This document shows positions 56,641 to 64,000 of a DNA stretch of 64,000 nucleotides, one piece after another. The stretch spans positions 2,418,001 to 2,482,000 of the forward strand of contig NZ_CP016948.1 of assembly GCF_001642805.2 (NCBI RefSeq), in the 5' to 3' direction. Made by a program: the position numbers and the translations under genes. The stretch comes from Serratia surfactantfaciens. GTDB lineage: Bacteria; Pseudomonadota; Gammaproteobacteria; Enterobacterales; Enterobacteriaceae. Positions within the stretch are counted from its first letter, which is position 1, and each line of letters opens with the position of its first letter. The notes below the pieces were generated by a model, which ran no database searches, was not told the DNA's origin, and was given only the letters and a program-made list of their open reading frames with translations.

Positions 56641-57216
56641 ATGAACGATAAGCGCCCACCCCACTACGACGGCGGCGATCTGCGCCGCCAGGGCTATCGC
56701 TATCGTCAGGACAGCGAACGCCTGACGTCGCGCGACAAAATGCAGCCGGTGCTGCTCGATATGCTGACCGACGACGAACCGCATAAAAAGCAGGAGGCGC
56801 AGGTGCGCAACCTGGTGTCGCACAGCGAGCTGCGCCGCCGGGTATTGCGCGATCTGCAGTGGCTGTTCAACTGCGTCAACAGCGAATCCAATCTGGATCT
56901 CGGCGATTTTCCGCAGGTGCGGCGTTCCACCCTGAATTACGGCATCGCCTCGCTGGCGGGCAAGCGCATGTCGGACATCGAATGGCTGGACATTCAGCGC
57001 GCGCTGACCGATTCCATTCTCCATTTCGAGCCGCGCATTCTGCCCGAAGGGTTGCAGGTGCGCTGCATCTCGGACACCGGCTCGCTGGAACTGCACAACG
57101 TGCTGTCGATCGAAATCAAGGGCCGCCTGTGGTGCGTGCCCTATCCGCTGGAGTTTCTGTTCCGTACCGACGTGGATCTGGAAAACGGCCACTTCGATCT
57201 GAAAGACATAGGGTAA
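56641..57216 (+). CDS. tssE: T6SS baseplate protein TssE
   Basis: TssE is the gp25-like baseplate wedge component that starts sheath polymerisation. The 191 aa include the family features HSELRRRVLRDLQWLFNCVN, DFPQVRRSTLNYGIASLAGK and ILHFEPRILPEGLQVR. The basic, hydrophilic first 35 residues make it longer than many TssE proteins. It lies three bases after tagJ and five before tssF. Confidence 0.95.
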   Translation: MNDKRPPHYDGGDLRRQGYRYRQDSERLTSRDKMQPVLLDMLTDDEPHKKQEAQVRNLVSHSELRRRVLRDLQWLFNCVNSESNLDLGDFPQVRRSTLNYGIASLAGKRMSDIEWLDIQRALTDSILHFEPRILPEGLQVRCISDTGSLELHNVLSIEIKGRLWCVPYPLEFLFRTDVDLENGHFDLKDIG

Positions 57217-57220
57217 GGCG

Positions 57221-59107
57221 ATGGACAGTAAACTTTTAGACTATTACAACCGCGAGCTGGCCTATCTGCGTGAGATGGGCGCCGAGTTCGCCGAACAGTA
57301 CCCGAAGGTCGCGGGCCGCCTCGGCATGCGCGGCATCGACGTGGCGGATCCCTATATCGAGCGCCTGATGGAGGGTTTCGCCTTCCTCACCTCGCGCGTG
57401 CAGCTGAAAATGGACGCCGAGTTCCCGCGCTTTTCTCAGCGCTTGCTGGAGATCATCTATCCCAACTATCTGTCGCCGACGCCGTCGATGGCGATCGCCG
57501 AGCTGCAGCCGGACAGCAGCAAGGGCGACATCAGCAACGGCTTCGTGGTGCCGCGCGGCACCATGATGGACAGCCAGACGCTGAAGAAAAGCGGCATCAC
57601 CTGCAGTTACACCACGGCGCATGACGTCACGCTGCAGCCGGTGCGCATCGCCGGCGTCGAACTGGGCGGCATTCCGGCCGATATCCCGCTGGCTTCGCTG
57701 GGGCTGCAGCACAGCGGCTGCGTCAGCGCGCTGCGCATTCGTCTCGAGTGCTACGAAAGCGTCACGCTCAACAACCTGCAGTTGGACCAGTTGATGTTTT
57801 ATCTGGCCGGGCCGGACATGCAGGCGCAGCAGCTGCTGGAACTGCTGATGCAGCACAGCGTCGGGCTGATTTGCCAAACGGTGGAAGCGCAGCCGCAGCG
57901 GCGGGCGCTGGCGTTGGACGGGTTGCGGCAGGAGGGCTTCGCCGCCGAACAGGCGCTGCTGCCCAACGACCTGCGCAACTTCGAAGGCTACCGGCTGCTG
58001 CAGGAGTACTTCGCCTTCCCGGCGCGCTTCCAGTTCTTCAGCGTCAACGGCCTGCGCCCGCTGCTGCAGAGCGTGCGCGAAGGGAAAAAGGCGCTGCGCC
58101 AGTTCGAGATCGTGGTGCTGCTGGATCGGCACGACGTCGCGCTGGAACGGGTGGTCGACGCCGCCCATTTGGCGCTGCACTGCACGCCAGTGATCAACCT
58201 GTTTCCGAAAGTCGCCGAACGCATCGCGATCAACGAAAAAAGCCATGAATACCATCTGGTGGTCGACAACATCCGCCCGCTGGATTACGAAGTGTTTTCG
58301 GTGCAGCGGCTCGGCGGCAGCGCCAGCGAAAAACGCTACGAGCAAGAGTTTCGGCCGTTTTACAGCACCCTGAGCGCGGACGACGGCAACTATGGTGCCT
58401 ATTTCTCTTTGCGGCGCGAACAGCGCACGCTGTCGGAACATGCCCGCCGCTACGGCACCCGCACCGGCTATGCCGGTTCGGAAGTGTTCGTGTCGCTGGT
58501 GGACGAGCGGCAATCGCCGTGGCACAGCGATCTGAAATACCTCACCGCCGACGTGCTGTGCACCAGCCGCGACCTGCCGTTGATGCTGTTGCAGCAGGAT
58601 CAGGGCAATTTCGTGATGCCCGATTCGATCCCGATCAAGCAGGTTTCGCTGCGCAAAGGCCCCACTCCGCCGCGCCCGGCACTGGCCGAAGGCATGATCA
58701 CCTGGCGGCTGATCAGTCAGCTGCAGCTGAACTACCTCAGCATGATGGACGGCGATCCGGAACAGGGCGCCGCCAGCCTGCGCCAGCTGCTGGGGCTGTA
58801 CGGCAACCTGAGCGAACCGGCGATCGCCAAACAGATCCAGGGCGTGCGCCACTGCAACCTGCGGCCGGTCTATCGGCGTGTGCCGGAGCCGGGCCCGATC
58901 GTGTTCGCACGCGGTATCGCCATCGATCTGACGGTCGATGAGCAGGCGTTCTCCGGCAACAGCCCTTACCTGCTCGGTAGCGTGCTGGAGCGCCTGTTCT
59001 CGCGCCTGGTGGCGATGAACACCTTCACCGAGATGACGCTCTCCAGCCAGCAGCGCGGCGAAATCGCCCACTGGCAGGCGCGCATGGGCAAAAGGACGCT
59101 GATATGA
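57221..59107 (+). CDS. tssF: T6SS baseplate protein TssF
   Basis: TssF is a gp6-like baseplate wedge protein. The 628 aa start with MDSKLLDYYNRELAYLREMG and EFAEQYPKVAGRLGM, the standard family signature. Later motifs include SRVQLKMDAEFPRFSQRLLE, IIYPNYLSPTPSMAI and NLFPKVAERIAINEKSHEY. It ends ...IAHWQARMGKRTLI and overlaps tssG by four bases. Confidence 0.97.
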   Translation: MDSKLLDYYNRELAYLREMGAEFAEQYPKVAGRLGMRGIDVADPYIERLMEGFAFLTSRVQLKMDAEFPRFSQRLLEIIYPNYLSPTPSMAIAELQPDSSKGDISNGFVVPRGTMMDSQTLKKSGITCSYTTAHDVTLQPVRIAGVELGGIPADIPLASLGLQHSGCVSALRIRLECYESVTLNNLQLDQLMFYLAGPDMQAQQLLELLMQHSVGLICQTVEAQPQRRALALDGLRQEGFAAEQALLPNDLRNFEGYRLLQEYFAFPARFQFFSVNGLRPLLQSVREGKKALRQFEIVVLLDRHDVALERVVDAAHLALHCTPVINLFPKVAERIAINEKSHEYHLVVDNIRPLDYEVFSVQRLGGSASEKRYEQEFRPFYSTLSADDGNYGAYFSLRREQRTLSEHARRYGTRTGYAGSEVFVSLVDERQSPWHSDLKYLTADVLCTSRDLPLMLLQQDQGNFVMPDSIPIKQVSLRKGPTPPRPALAEGMITWRLISQLQLNYLSMMDGDPEQGAASLRQLLGLYGNLSEPAIAKQIQGVRHCNLRPVYRRVPEPGPIVFARGIAIDLTVDEQAFSGNSPYLLGSVLERLFSRLVAMNTFTEMTLSSQQRGEIAHWQARMGKRTLI

Positions 59108-60174
59108 GCGCGGAGATGATCGCCACCGAACTGGCGCCGCCGCAGATCAATGCGCTGTATCGGCTGCCGGACGACTTCTGGCCGCGGCTGCGCAGCGCGC
59201 CTTACAAGCACGATCTGTTTCAACTGCTGCGACGCATCGACGCCCAGGGCGGCCAACCCTATCTGCTGGGGCGAGCGCCGCTGCCGCGCCACGAGATGCT
59301 GCGCCTGGGCCAGGAGCCGTCGCTGTCGTTCGCGCCCTCCACGCTGGCGCAGGTGGCGCCACGCGCCAACAGCCCGCTGCACGACGTTTCGATCTTCAGC
59401 TTCGGCCTGTTCGGCCCCAACGGGCCGCTGCCGCTGCACCTGACCGAATACGTGCGCGAACGGGTGTACCACCATCAGGACACCACCCTGCTGGCGTTCA
59501 CCAACCTGTTCCATCACCGGCTGACGCTGCTGTTTTACCGCGCCTGGGCCGACGCGCAGCCGACGGTATCGCTGGATCGCCCGGACAACCGGCGCTTCGA
59601 CGAGTATCTGTCGAGCCTGATCGGCATCGGCCAGCCGGCGCAACAGGAACGCGACAGCCTCAACGCCCACGCCAAGCATTTTATGGCCGGTCATCTGATT
59701 CGCCACAGCCGCGATCCGGAAGGCCTGAGCAAAATATTGCAGCAGTATTTCAAGGTGCCGGTGCGCATCGTCGAAAACGTGCCGCACTGGCTGCGGGTGG
59801 AACCGCGCGAACAGGCGCGGCTCAAGGCCGGGCGCGGTGCGCCGCGGCTCGGCGAGTCAGCCTTTCTCGGCATCGCGGTGCGCGATATCCAGCATAAATT
59901 CCGCATCGAGCTGGGGCCGATGCCGCAGCAGGACTATGACCGCTTCCTGCCCGGCGCCGAGCTGTGCCGGCAACTGCGCGACTGGGTGCGCCAATACCTG
60001 GGCATCGAGTTTGTCTGGGAAGTACGCCTGATTCTGGCGAAGGAACAGGCGCACGGCATCCAGCTCGGCGGCACGCAGCGCTTGGGCCTGAGCAGTTGGC
60101 TGGCCGACGATCGGCGACAGCGCGATCTCGACGATCTGATCTTCAGCCCTGAACCGCTGGAAAATCCGTTCTGA
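59104..60174 (+). CDS. tssG: T6SS baseplate protein TssG
   Basis: TssG is a gp53-like wedge protein that binds TssF. The 356 aa show HDLFQLLRRIDAQGG, FGLFGPNGPLPLHLTEYVRE, FTNLFHHRLTLLFYRAWADA and the C-terminal LGGTQRLGLSSWLADD. The ATG lies inside the last tssF codons. The following 56 bases hold only the clpV ribosome site (GAGG) and no gene. Confidence 0.97.
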   Translation: MSAEMIATELAPPQINALYRLPDDFWPRLRSAPYKHDLFQLLRRIDAQGGQPYLLGRAPLPRHEMLRLGQEPSLSFAPSTLAQVAPRANSPLHDVSIFSFGLFGPNGPLPLHLTEYVRERVYHHQDTTLLAFTNLFHHRLTLLFYRAWADAQPTVSLDRPDNRRFDEYLSSLIGIGQPAQQERDSLNAHAKHFMAGHLIRHSRDPEGLSKILQQYFKVPVRIVENVPHWLRVEPREQARLKAGRGAPRLGESAFLGIAVRDIQHKFRIELGPMPQQDYDRFLPGAELCRQLRDWVRQYLGIEFVWEVRLILAKEQAHGIQLGGTQRLGLSSWLADDRRQRDLDDLIFSPEPLENPF

Positions 60175-60230
60175 CCCTATTTCGGCCGGCGCCCTGCGGC
60201 GTCAGGCCACCCTGAGACCTGAGGAAAACC

Positions 60231-62891
60231 ATGTCTGAAATCAGCCGCTCGGTATTATTTGGCAAACTGGATAGCCTGTTATTCACCTCTCTGGAAAGTG
60301 CGACGGCGTTTTGCAAGCTGCGCGGTAACCCCTATGTCGAACTGGCGCACTGGCTGCATCAGCTGATGCAATCACCGGACGGCGATCTGCAGCAGATCGT
60401 TCGCCACTTCGCGCTGGACGAGGCACAGCTGGCACGCGACATCGTCGAAGCGCTCGATCGCCTGCCGCGCGGCGCTAGCGCCATCTCCGATCTGTCCGAG
60501 CACATCGACAGCGCGGTGGAACGCGCCTGGGTCTATGGCTCATTGAAGTTCGGCGCGGCGCGCATCCGCGGCGGCCACCTGCTGCTCGGCATTCTGAAAA
60601 CCTACAGCCTGCGCCATCTGCTGAAGGCCATTTCCCCGCAGTTCGAACGCATCAACGCCGATCTGTTGATGGAGCAGTTCGCCGTCATCACCGCTCACTC
60701 GGCGGAAAACGCCCAGGATGCGCCGGCGGAAAACAGCGCCGAACCTCTGCCCGGCGCGCCGCGCAGCGGTGAAAGCGTGCTGGCGCAGTATGCCCAGGAT
60801 CTGACCGCCAGAGCGCGCAACGGCGAGATCGACCCGGTGGCCGGCCGCGATGAAGAGATCCGGCAAATCATCGATATCCTGATGCGCCGCCGCCAAAACA
60901 ACCCGCTGCTGACCGGTGAGGCCGGCGTCGGGAAAACCGCCGTGGTGGAAGGCCTGGCACTGCGCATCGTGGCCGGCGACGTGCCACCACAGCTACGCGA
61001 CGTGAAGCTGTGCCTGCTGGACATCGGCATGCTGCAGGCCGGCGCCGGCGTCAAGGGCGAGTTTGAAAAACGGCTGCAGGCGGTGATCGACGAAGTGCAG
61101 TCCAGCCCGACGCCGATCATCCTGTTTATCGACGAAATTCACACCCTGATCGGCGCCGGTGGCGCCCAGGGCACCGGCGACGCCGCCAACCTGCTGAAAC
61201 CGGCGCTGGCGCGCGGCCAGTTACGCACTATCGGTGCCACCACCTGGTCGGAATACAAGAAGTACATCGAGAAAGACCCGGCGCTCACCCGCCGTTTCCA
61301 GGTGGTGCAGGTGCACGAGCCGAGCGAAGACAAGGCGCTGCTGATGCTGCGCAGCACCGTCAGCCCACTGGAACAACACCATCGCGTGCTGCTGCTGGAT
61401 GAAGCGGTGGACGCTGCGGTGCGGCTGTCTCACCGCTATATTCCCGCCCGCCAGCTGCCGGACAAGGCGGTGGCGCTGCTGGATACCGCCTGCGCGCGCG
61501 TGGCGGTCAGCCAACACGCCGAGCCCGCTCAGGTTGAAGACTGCCGCCACCGCATCGATGCGCTGCAAATAGAGTTGGATATCGCCCACCGCGAGGCCAA
61601 GGTCGGCATCGGCGATCCCCTGCGCCCGCAGGAGATTGAAGCCCAGCTGACCGCGCTGCGCCAGGAGCTGGAACTGTTGACCGAGCGCTGGCAGCAGGAG
61701 CTGGCGCTGATCCAGCAGATCATCACACTGCGCGCCCAGCTGCATCAGCAGGAAGAAGAGCCCGCCGAAGCCGAAGAAGAGACGCAGGCGCGCCCGGACG
61801 CCGACGCGCTGCGCGCCCAGTTGGGCGAACTGCAGCAGCAGCTGAGCGCGCTGCAGGGCGAAGCGCCGCTGATCTTCGCCGCCGTCGACGCCAACATCGT
61901 GGCGGCGGTAGTGGCCGACTGGACCGGCATTCCGCTGGGCCGCATGGTGAAAAACGAGATTGAAGCGGTGCTGCAACTCTCCGACACCCTGAACCAGCGC
62001 GTCATCGGTCAACGCCATGCGCTGGATCTGATCGCCCGCCGAGTGCGCACCTCACGGGCGCGGCTGGACGATCCGAACAAGCCGGTCGGGGTGTTTCTGC
62101 TGGCCGGGCCGTCCGGCGTCGGCAAGACCGAAACCGCGCTGGCGCTGGCGGAAACCCTGTACGGCGGCGAGCAAAACGTCATCACCATCAACATGAGCGA
62201 ATTCCAGGAGTCGCACACCGTTTCGACGCTGAAAGGTGCGCCGCCCGGCTATGTCGGCTATGGCGAAGGCGGCGTGCTGACCGAAGCGGTGCGCCGTCGC
62301 CCTTACAGCGTGGTGCTGTTGGACGAAATAGAAAAGGCACACCCGGACGTGCATGAAATCTTCTTCCAGGTGTTCGACAAGGGCTGGATGGAGGACGGCG
62401 AAGGCCGCCATATCGATTTCCGCAACACCATCATCATTCTAACCTCCAACGTCGGCACCGATCTGATCGCCGGGCTGTGCAGCGATCCGGAGCTGCTGCC
62501 GGAACCGGAGGCGCTGAGCGGCGCGCTGCGACAGCCGCTGCTGTCGGTGTTCCCGGCCGCCTTGCTCGGTCGCCTGCTGGTGGTGCCGTATTACCCGCTG
62601 ACCGACGCCACGCTAGGCAACATCGTGCGGCTGCAGTTGGGCCGTATTCAGCGCCGCCTGGCGGAGAATCACGACATCGTCTGCACCTTCGACGACGCGG
62701 TCATCGAGCAGATCGTCAGCCGCTGTACCGAGGTGGAGTCCGGCGGCCGCATGGTCGACGCCATCCTGACCAACACCCTGCTGCCGCAGATCAGCCACAG
62801 GCTGTTGACCGGCAGCGCCAACGACCAGCGCTATCGCCAGCTGCATATCGCGCTGCAGAACAACGAATTCATTTGTCAATTTCAGGCATAA
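60231..62891 (+). CDS. clpV: T6SS AAA+ ATPase ClpV (TssH)
   Basis: ClpV disassembles contracted TssBC sheaths with ATP. The 886 aa have a Clp N-domain (1-150), a first AAA+ domain with Walker [15 protein letters not shown] (near residue 229) and Walker [17 protein letters not shown], a coiled middle domain rich in Glu and Gln (about 430-550), and a second AAA+ domain with [14 protein letters not shown] (near 626) and [34 protein letters not shown] is the ClpV-type start. A hairpin with a short T-run follows the stop. Confidence 0.97.
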   Translation: MSEISRSVLFGKLDSLLFTSLESATAFCKLRGNPYVELAHWLHQLMQSPDGDLQQIVRHFALDEAQLARDIVEALDRLPRGASAISDLSEHIDSAVERAWVYGSLKFGAARIRGGHLLLGILKTYSLRHLLKAISPQFERINADLLMEQFAVITAHSAENAQDAPAENSAEPLPGAPRSGESVLAQYAQDLTARARNGEIDPVAGRDEEIRQIIDILMRRRQNNPLLTGEAGVGKTAVVEGLALRIVAGDVPPQLRDVKLCLLDIGMLQAGAGVKGEFEKRLQAVIDEVQSSPTPIILFIDEIHTLIGAGGAQGTGDAANLLKPALARGQLRTIGATTWSEYKKYIEKDPALTRRFQVVQVHEPSEDKALLMLRSTVSPLEQHHRVLLLDEAVDAAVRLSHRYIPARQLPDKAVALLDTACARVAVSQHAEPAQVEDCRHRIDALQIELDIAHREAKVGIGDPLRPQEIEAQLTALRQELELLTERWQQELALIQQIITLRAQLHQQEEEPAEAEEETQARPDADALRAQLGELQQQLSALQGEAPLIFAAVDANIVAAVVADWTGIPLGRMVKNEIEAVLQLSDTLNQRVIGQRHALDLIARRVRTSRARLDDPNKPVGVFLLAGPSGVGKTETALALAETLYGGEQNVITINMSEFQESHTVSTLKGAPPGYVGYGEGGVLTEAVRRRPYSVVLLDEIEKAHPDVHEIFFQVFDKGWMEDGEGRHIDFRNTIIILTSNVGTDLIAGLCSDPELLPEPEALSGALRQPLLSVFPAALLGRLLVVPYYPLTDATLGNIVRLQLGRIQRRLAENHDIVCTFDDAVIEQIVSRCTEVESGGRMVDAILTNTLLPQISHRLLTGSANDQRYRQLHIALQNNEFICQFQA

Positions 62892-62897
62892 CGCCGC

Positions 62898-62919
62898 GGC
62901 CGCCGAGACGGCGGCCCTT
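62898..62919 (+). terminator. Hairpin between clpV and ppkA
   Basis: GGCCGCC, GAGAC and GGCGGCC with CTTT after it form a 7-bp GC stem 7 bases after the clpV stop. The T-run is short, so some read-through into ppkA is likely. Confidence 0.45.
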
Positions 62920-62940
62920 TGAACACAGAGAGTCATCACT

Positions 62941-64000
62941 ATGTCGGGAACCGGGATAACCAAACCGAATTCGAACAGCCTGCCGAGCGGCTATCGATTC
63001 AACGAATTCGAGATCCAGGAAGCGATCGGCGAAGGCGGCTTCGGCATCGTCTACCGCGCCTACGATCACCAACTGGAACGCACCATCGCCATCAAGGAGT
63101 ACATGCCAACCTCGCTGGCGAAACGTAACGACGATCTCAGCATCGGGCTGCGCGGCGAGCGCTTCGGCAAAACCTTCCAGGCCGGGCTGAACAGCTTTAT
63201 TCAGGAGGCGCGTCTGCTGGCGCGCTTCTCGCACCCCGGCCTGCTGCACGTGCTGCGCTTTTGGGAAGAAAACGGCACCGCCTATATGGGCACCCAGTTC
63301 TACAGCGGCACCACGCTGAAAAACCTGCAGGCGCAGCATCCGGAGAAGATTGACGAAGCGTGGATCCGCCGGCTGCTGCCGCCGCTGTTCAGCGCCATCA
63401 ACACCATCCATCAGGAAGGCTACCTGCACCGCGACATTTCGCTGGATAACATCCAGATCCAGGAGAGCCAGCTGCCGGTGCTGCTGGACTTCGGGTCGGC
63501 GCGCAAAGAGATCGGCAACCTGTCGGACGAAACGGAGATCATGCTGAAACCGGGCTTTGCGCCGATCGAGCAGTACACCGAAAACAGCGACGGCGAACAG
63601 GGGCCATGGACCGATATTTACGCGCTGGGCGCCGTGCTGCACACGCTGATCGTCGGCTCGCCGCCGCCGGTCAGCGTGGTGCGCAGCATCGAAGACAGCT
63701 ATCAACCGCTGGCCGATCGCCGCCCCGCCGGCTACTCGCCGGAGCTGCTGCGCACCGTCGACCGCGCGCTGGCGCTGAAGCCGGAAGACCGCCCGCAGAC
63801 CATCGATGAAATGGCCGAGTTGTTGCAGCTGCCGATCGCCGATGAGAACGAAATCATCAGCACCCCGACGGCCGCGCCGGAGAACCTGCTGGTCGCCGCC
63901 AACCCGGCAGCCGCCGCTGCGGCCGCGGGCACCGTTACCGCGCGCAGCACCAAACTCACTCGCCCAGTGATGGCCGGCGCCGGCGTCGCGGTGCTGCTGG
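62941..64000 (+). CDS. ppkA: T6SS Ser/Thr kinase PpkA (N-terminal part, cut by window edge)
   Basis: PpkA phosphorylates Fha and itself to activate T6SS assembly. The frame is open from the ATG at 62941 to the window end (353 codons). Kinase motifs are intact: Gly loop GEGGFG (30-35), catalytic Lys52 (IAIKEYMP), HRDISLDN with Asp165, and DFGSAR with Asp183. After about residue 300 come an Ala-rich stretch and the beginning of a membrane helix (PVMAGAGVAVLL). The usual periplasmic part would follow beyond the edge. Confidence 0.95.
   Translation, partial: MSGTGITKPNSNSLPSGYRFNEFEIQEAIGEGGFGIVYRAYDHQLERTIAIKEYMPTSLAKRNDDLSIGLRGERFGKTFQAGLNSFIQEARLLARFSHPGLLHVLRFWEENGTAYMGTQFYSGTTLKNLQAQHPEKIDEAWIRRLLPPLFSAINTIHQEGYLHRDISLDNIQIQESQLPVLLDFGSARKEIGNLSDETEIMLKPGFAPIEQYTENSDGEQGPWTDIYALGAVLHTLIVGSPPPVSVVRSIEDSYQPLADRRPAGYSPELLRTVDRALALKPEDRPQTIDEMAELLQLPIADENEIISTPTAAPENLLVAANPAAAAAAAGTVTARSTKLTRPVMAGAGVAVLL

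Overview
The window is chromosomal DNA from an enterobacterium, almost certainly Serratia of the marcescens group. The flagellar and chemotaxis proteins are close to those of E. coli in sequence, length and order. The type VI secretion (T6SS) locus carries an Ssp1/Rap1a-type amidase effector and immunity pair that is characteristic of Serratia. The genus is an inference, because no rRNA or other phylogenetic marker is present. Most genes are GC-rich. The flhDC upstream region, the region left of the T6SS and the effector segment near 47.4-52.2 kb are visibly richer in A and T.

Positions 1-24844 are a flagellar and chemotaxis block. flgI (cut by the left edge), flgH, G, F, E, D, C and B run leftward and are divergent from flgA, flgM and flgN. 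A HigBA-type toxin-antitoxin pair follows, then flhE, flhA and flhB (leftward), a VapBC toxin-antitoxin pair, cheZ, cheY, cheB, cheR, two chemoreceptor genes, cheW, cheA, motB, motA, flhC and flhD (all leftward). Regulatory sites that can be read directly include two perfect FliA (sigma-28) promoters, before flgM and before the second receptor gene. Upstream of flhD there is a perfect CRP site and an RcsAB box, spaced much as in E. coli.

Positions 24845-29863 hold the long flhD control region and a set of single genes: a Cnu/YdgT-like Hha-family regulator, uspC, a zinc-independent NADP-dependent oxidoreductase, pyrrolidone-carboxylate peptidase (pcp) and a divergent LysR regulator.

Positions 29864-64000 are a T6SS locus that runs rightward throughout. 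Its left border has a frameshifted remnant of a vgrG start. It continues with an unknown membrane protein, a DUF2169/pentapeptide/DUF3540/PAAR-like (DUF4150) module, a lipoprotein, tssJ, tssK, tssL, tssM, tagF, tssA, tssB and tssC. The effector segment follows: rap1a, ssp1, hcp, a peptidoglycan-binding/lysozyme protein, an LprI-type lipoprotein, two Tai4-like immunity genes and a broken membrane-protein gene. The last part is fha, pppA, an unrecognised periplasmic protein, tagJ, tssE, tssF, tssG, clpV (tssH) and ppkA, cut by the right edge. Together these encode the membrane complex (TssJLM), baseplate (TssAEFGK), sheath (TssBC), tube (Hcp), recycling ATPase (ClpV) and a kinase/phosphatase/FHA control circuit. 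No intact vgrG is present.

The most interesting part is 49.1-52.1 kb. A probable lysozyme effector is followed directly by a lipoprotein with an LprI-type lysozyme-inhibitor domain, which suggests a T6SS effector-immunity pair. It sits directly after hcp and upstream of two Tai4-like immunity genes that have no Tae4/Ssp2 amidase partner beside them. This looks like effector replacement with the old immunity genes kept.
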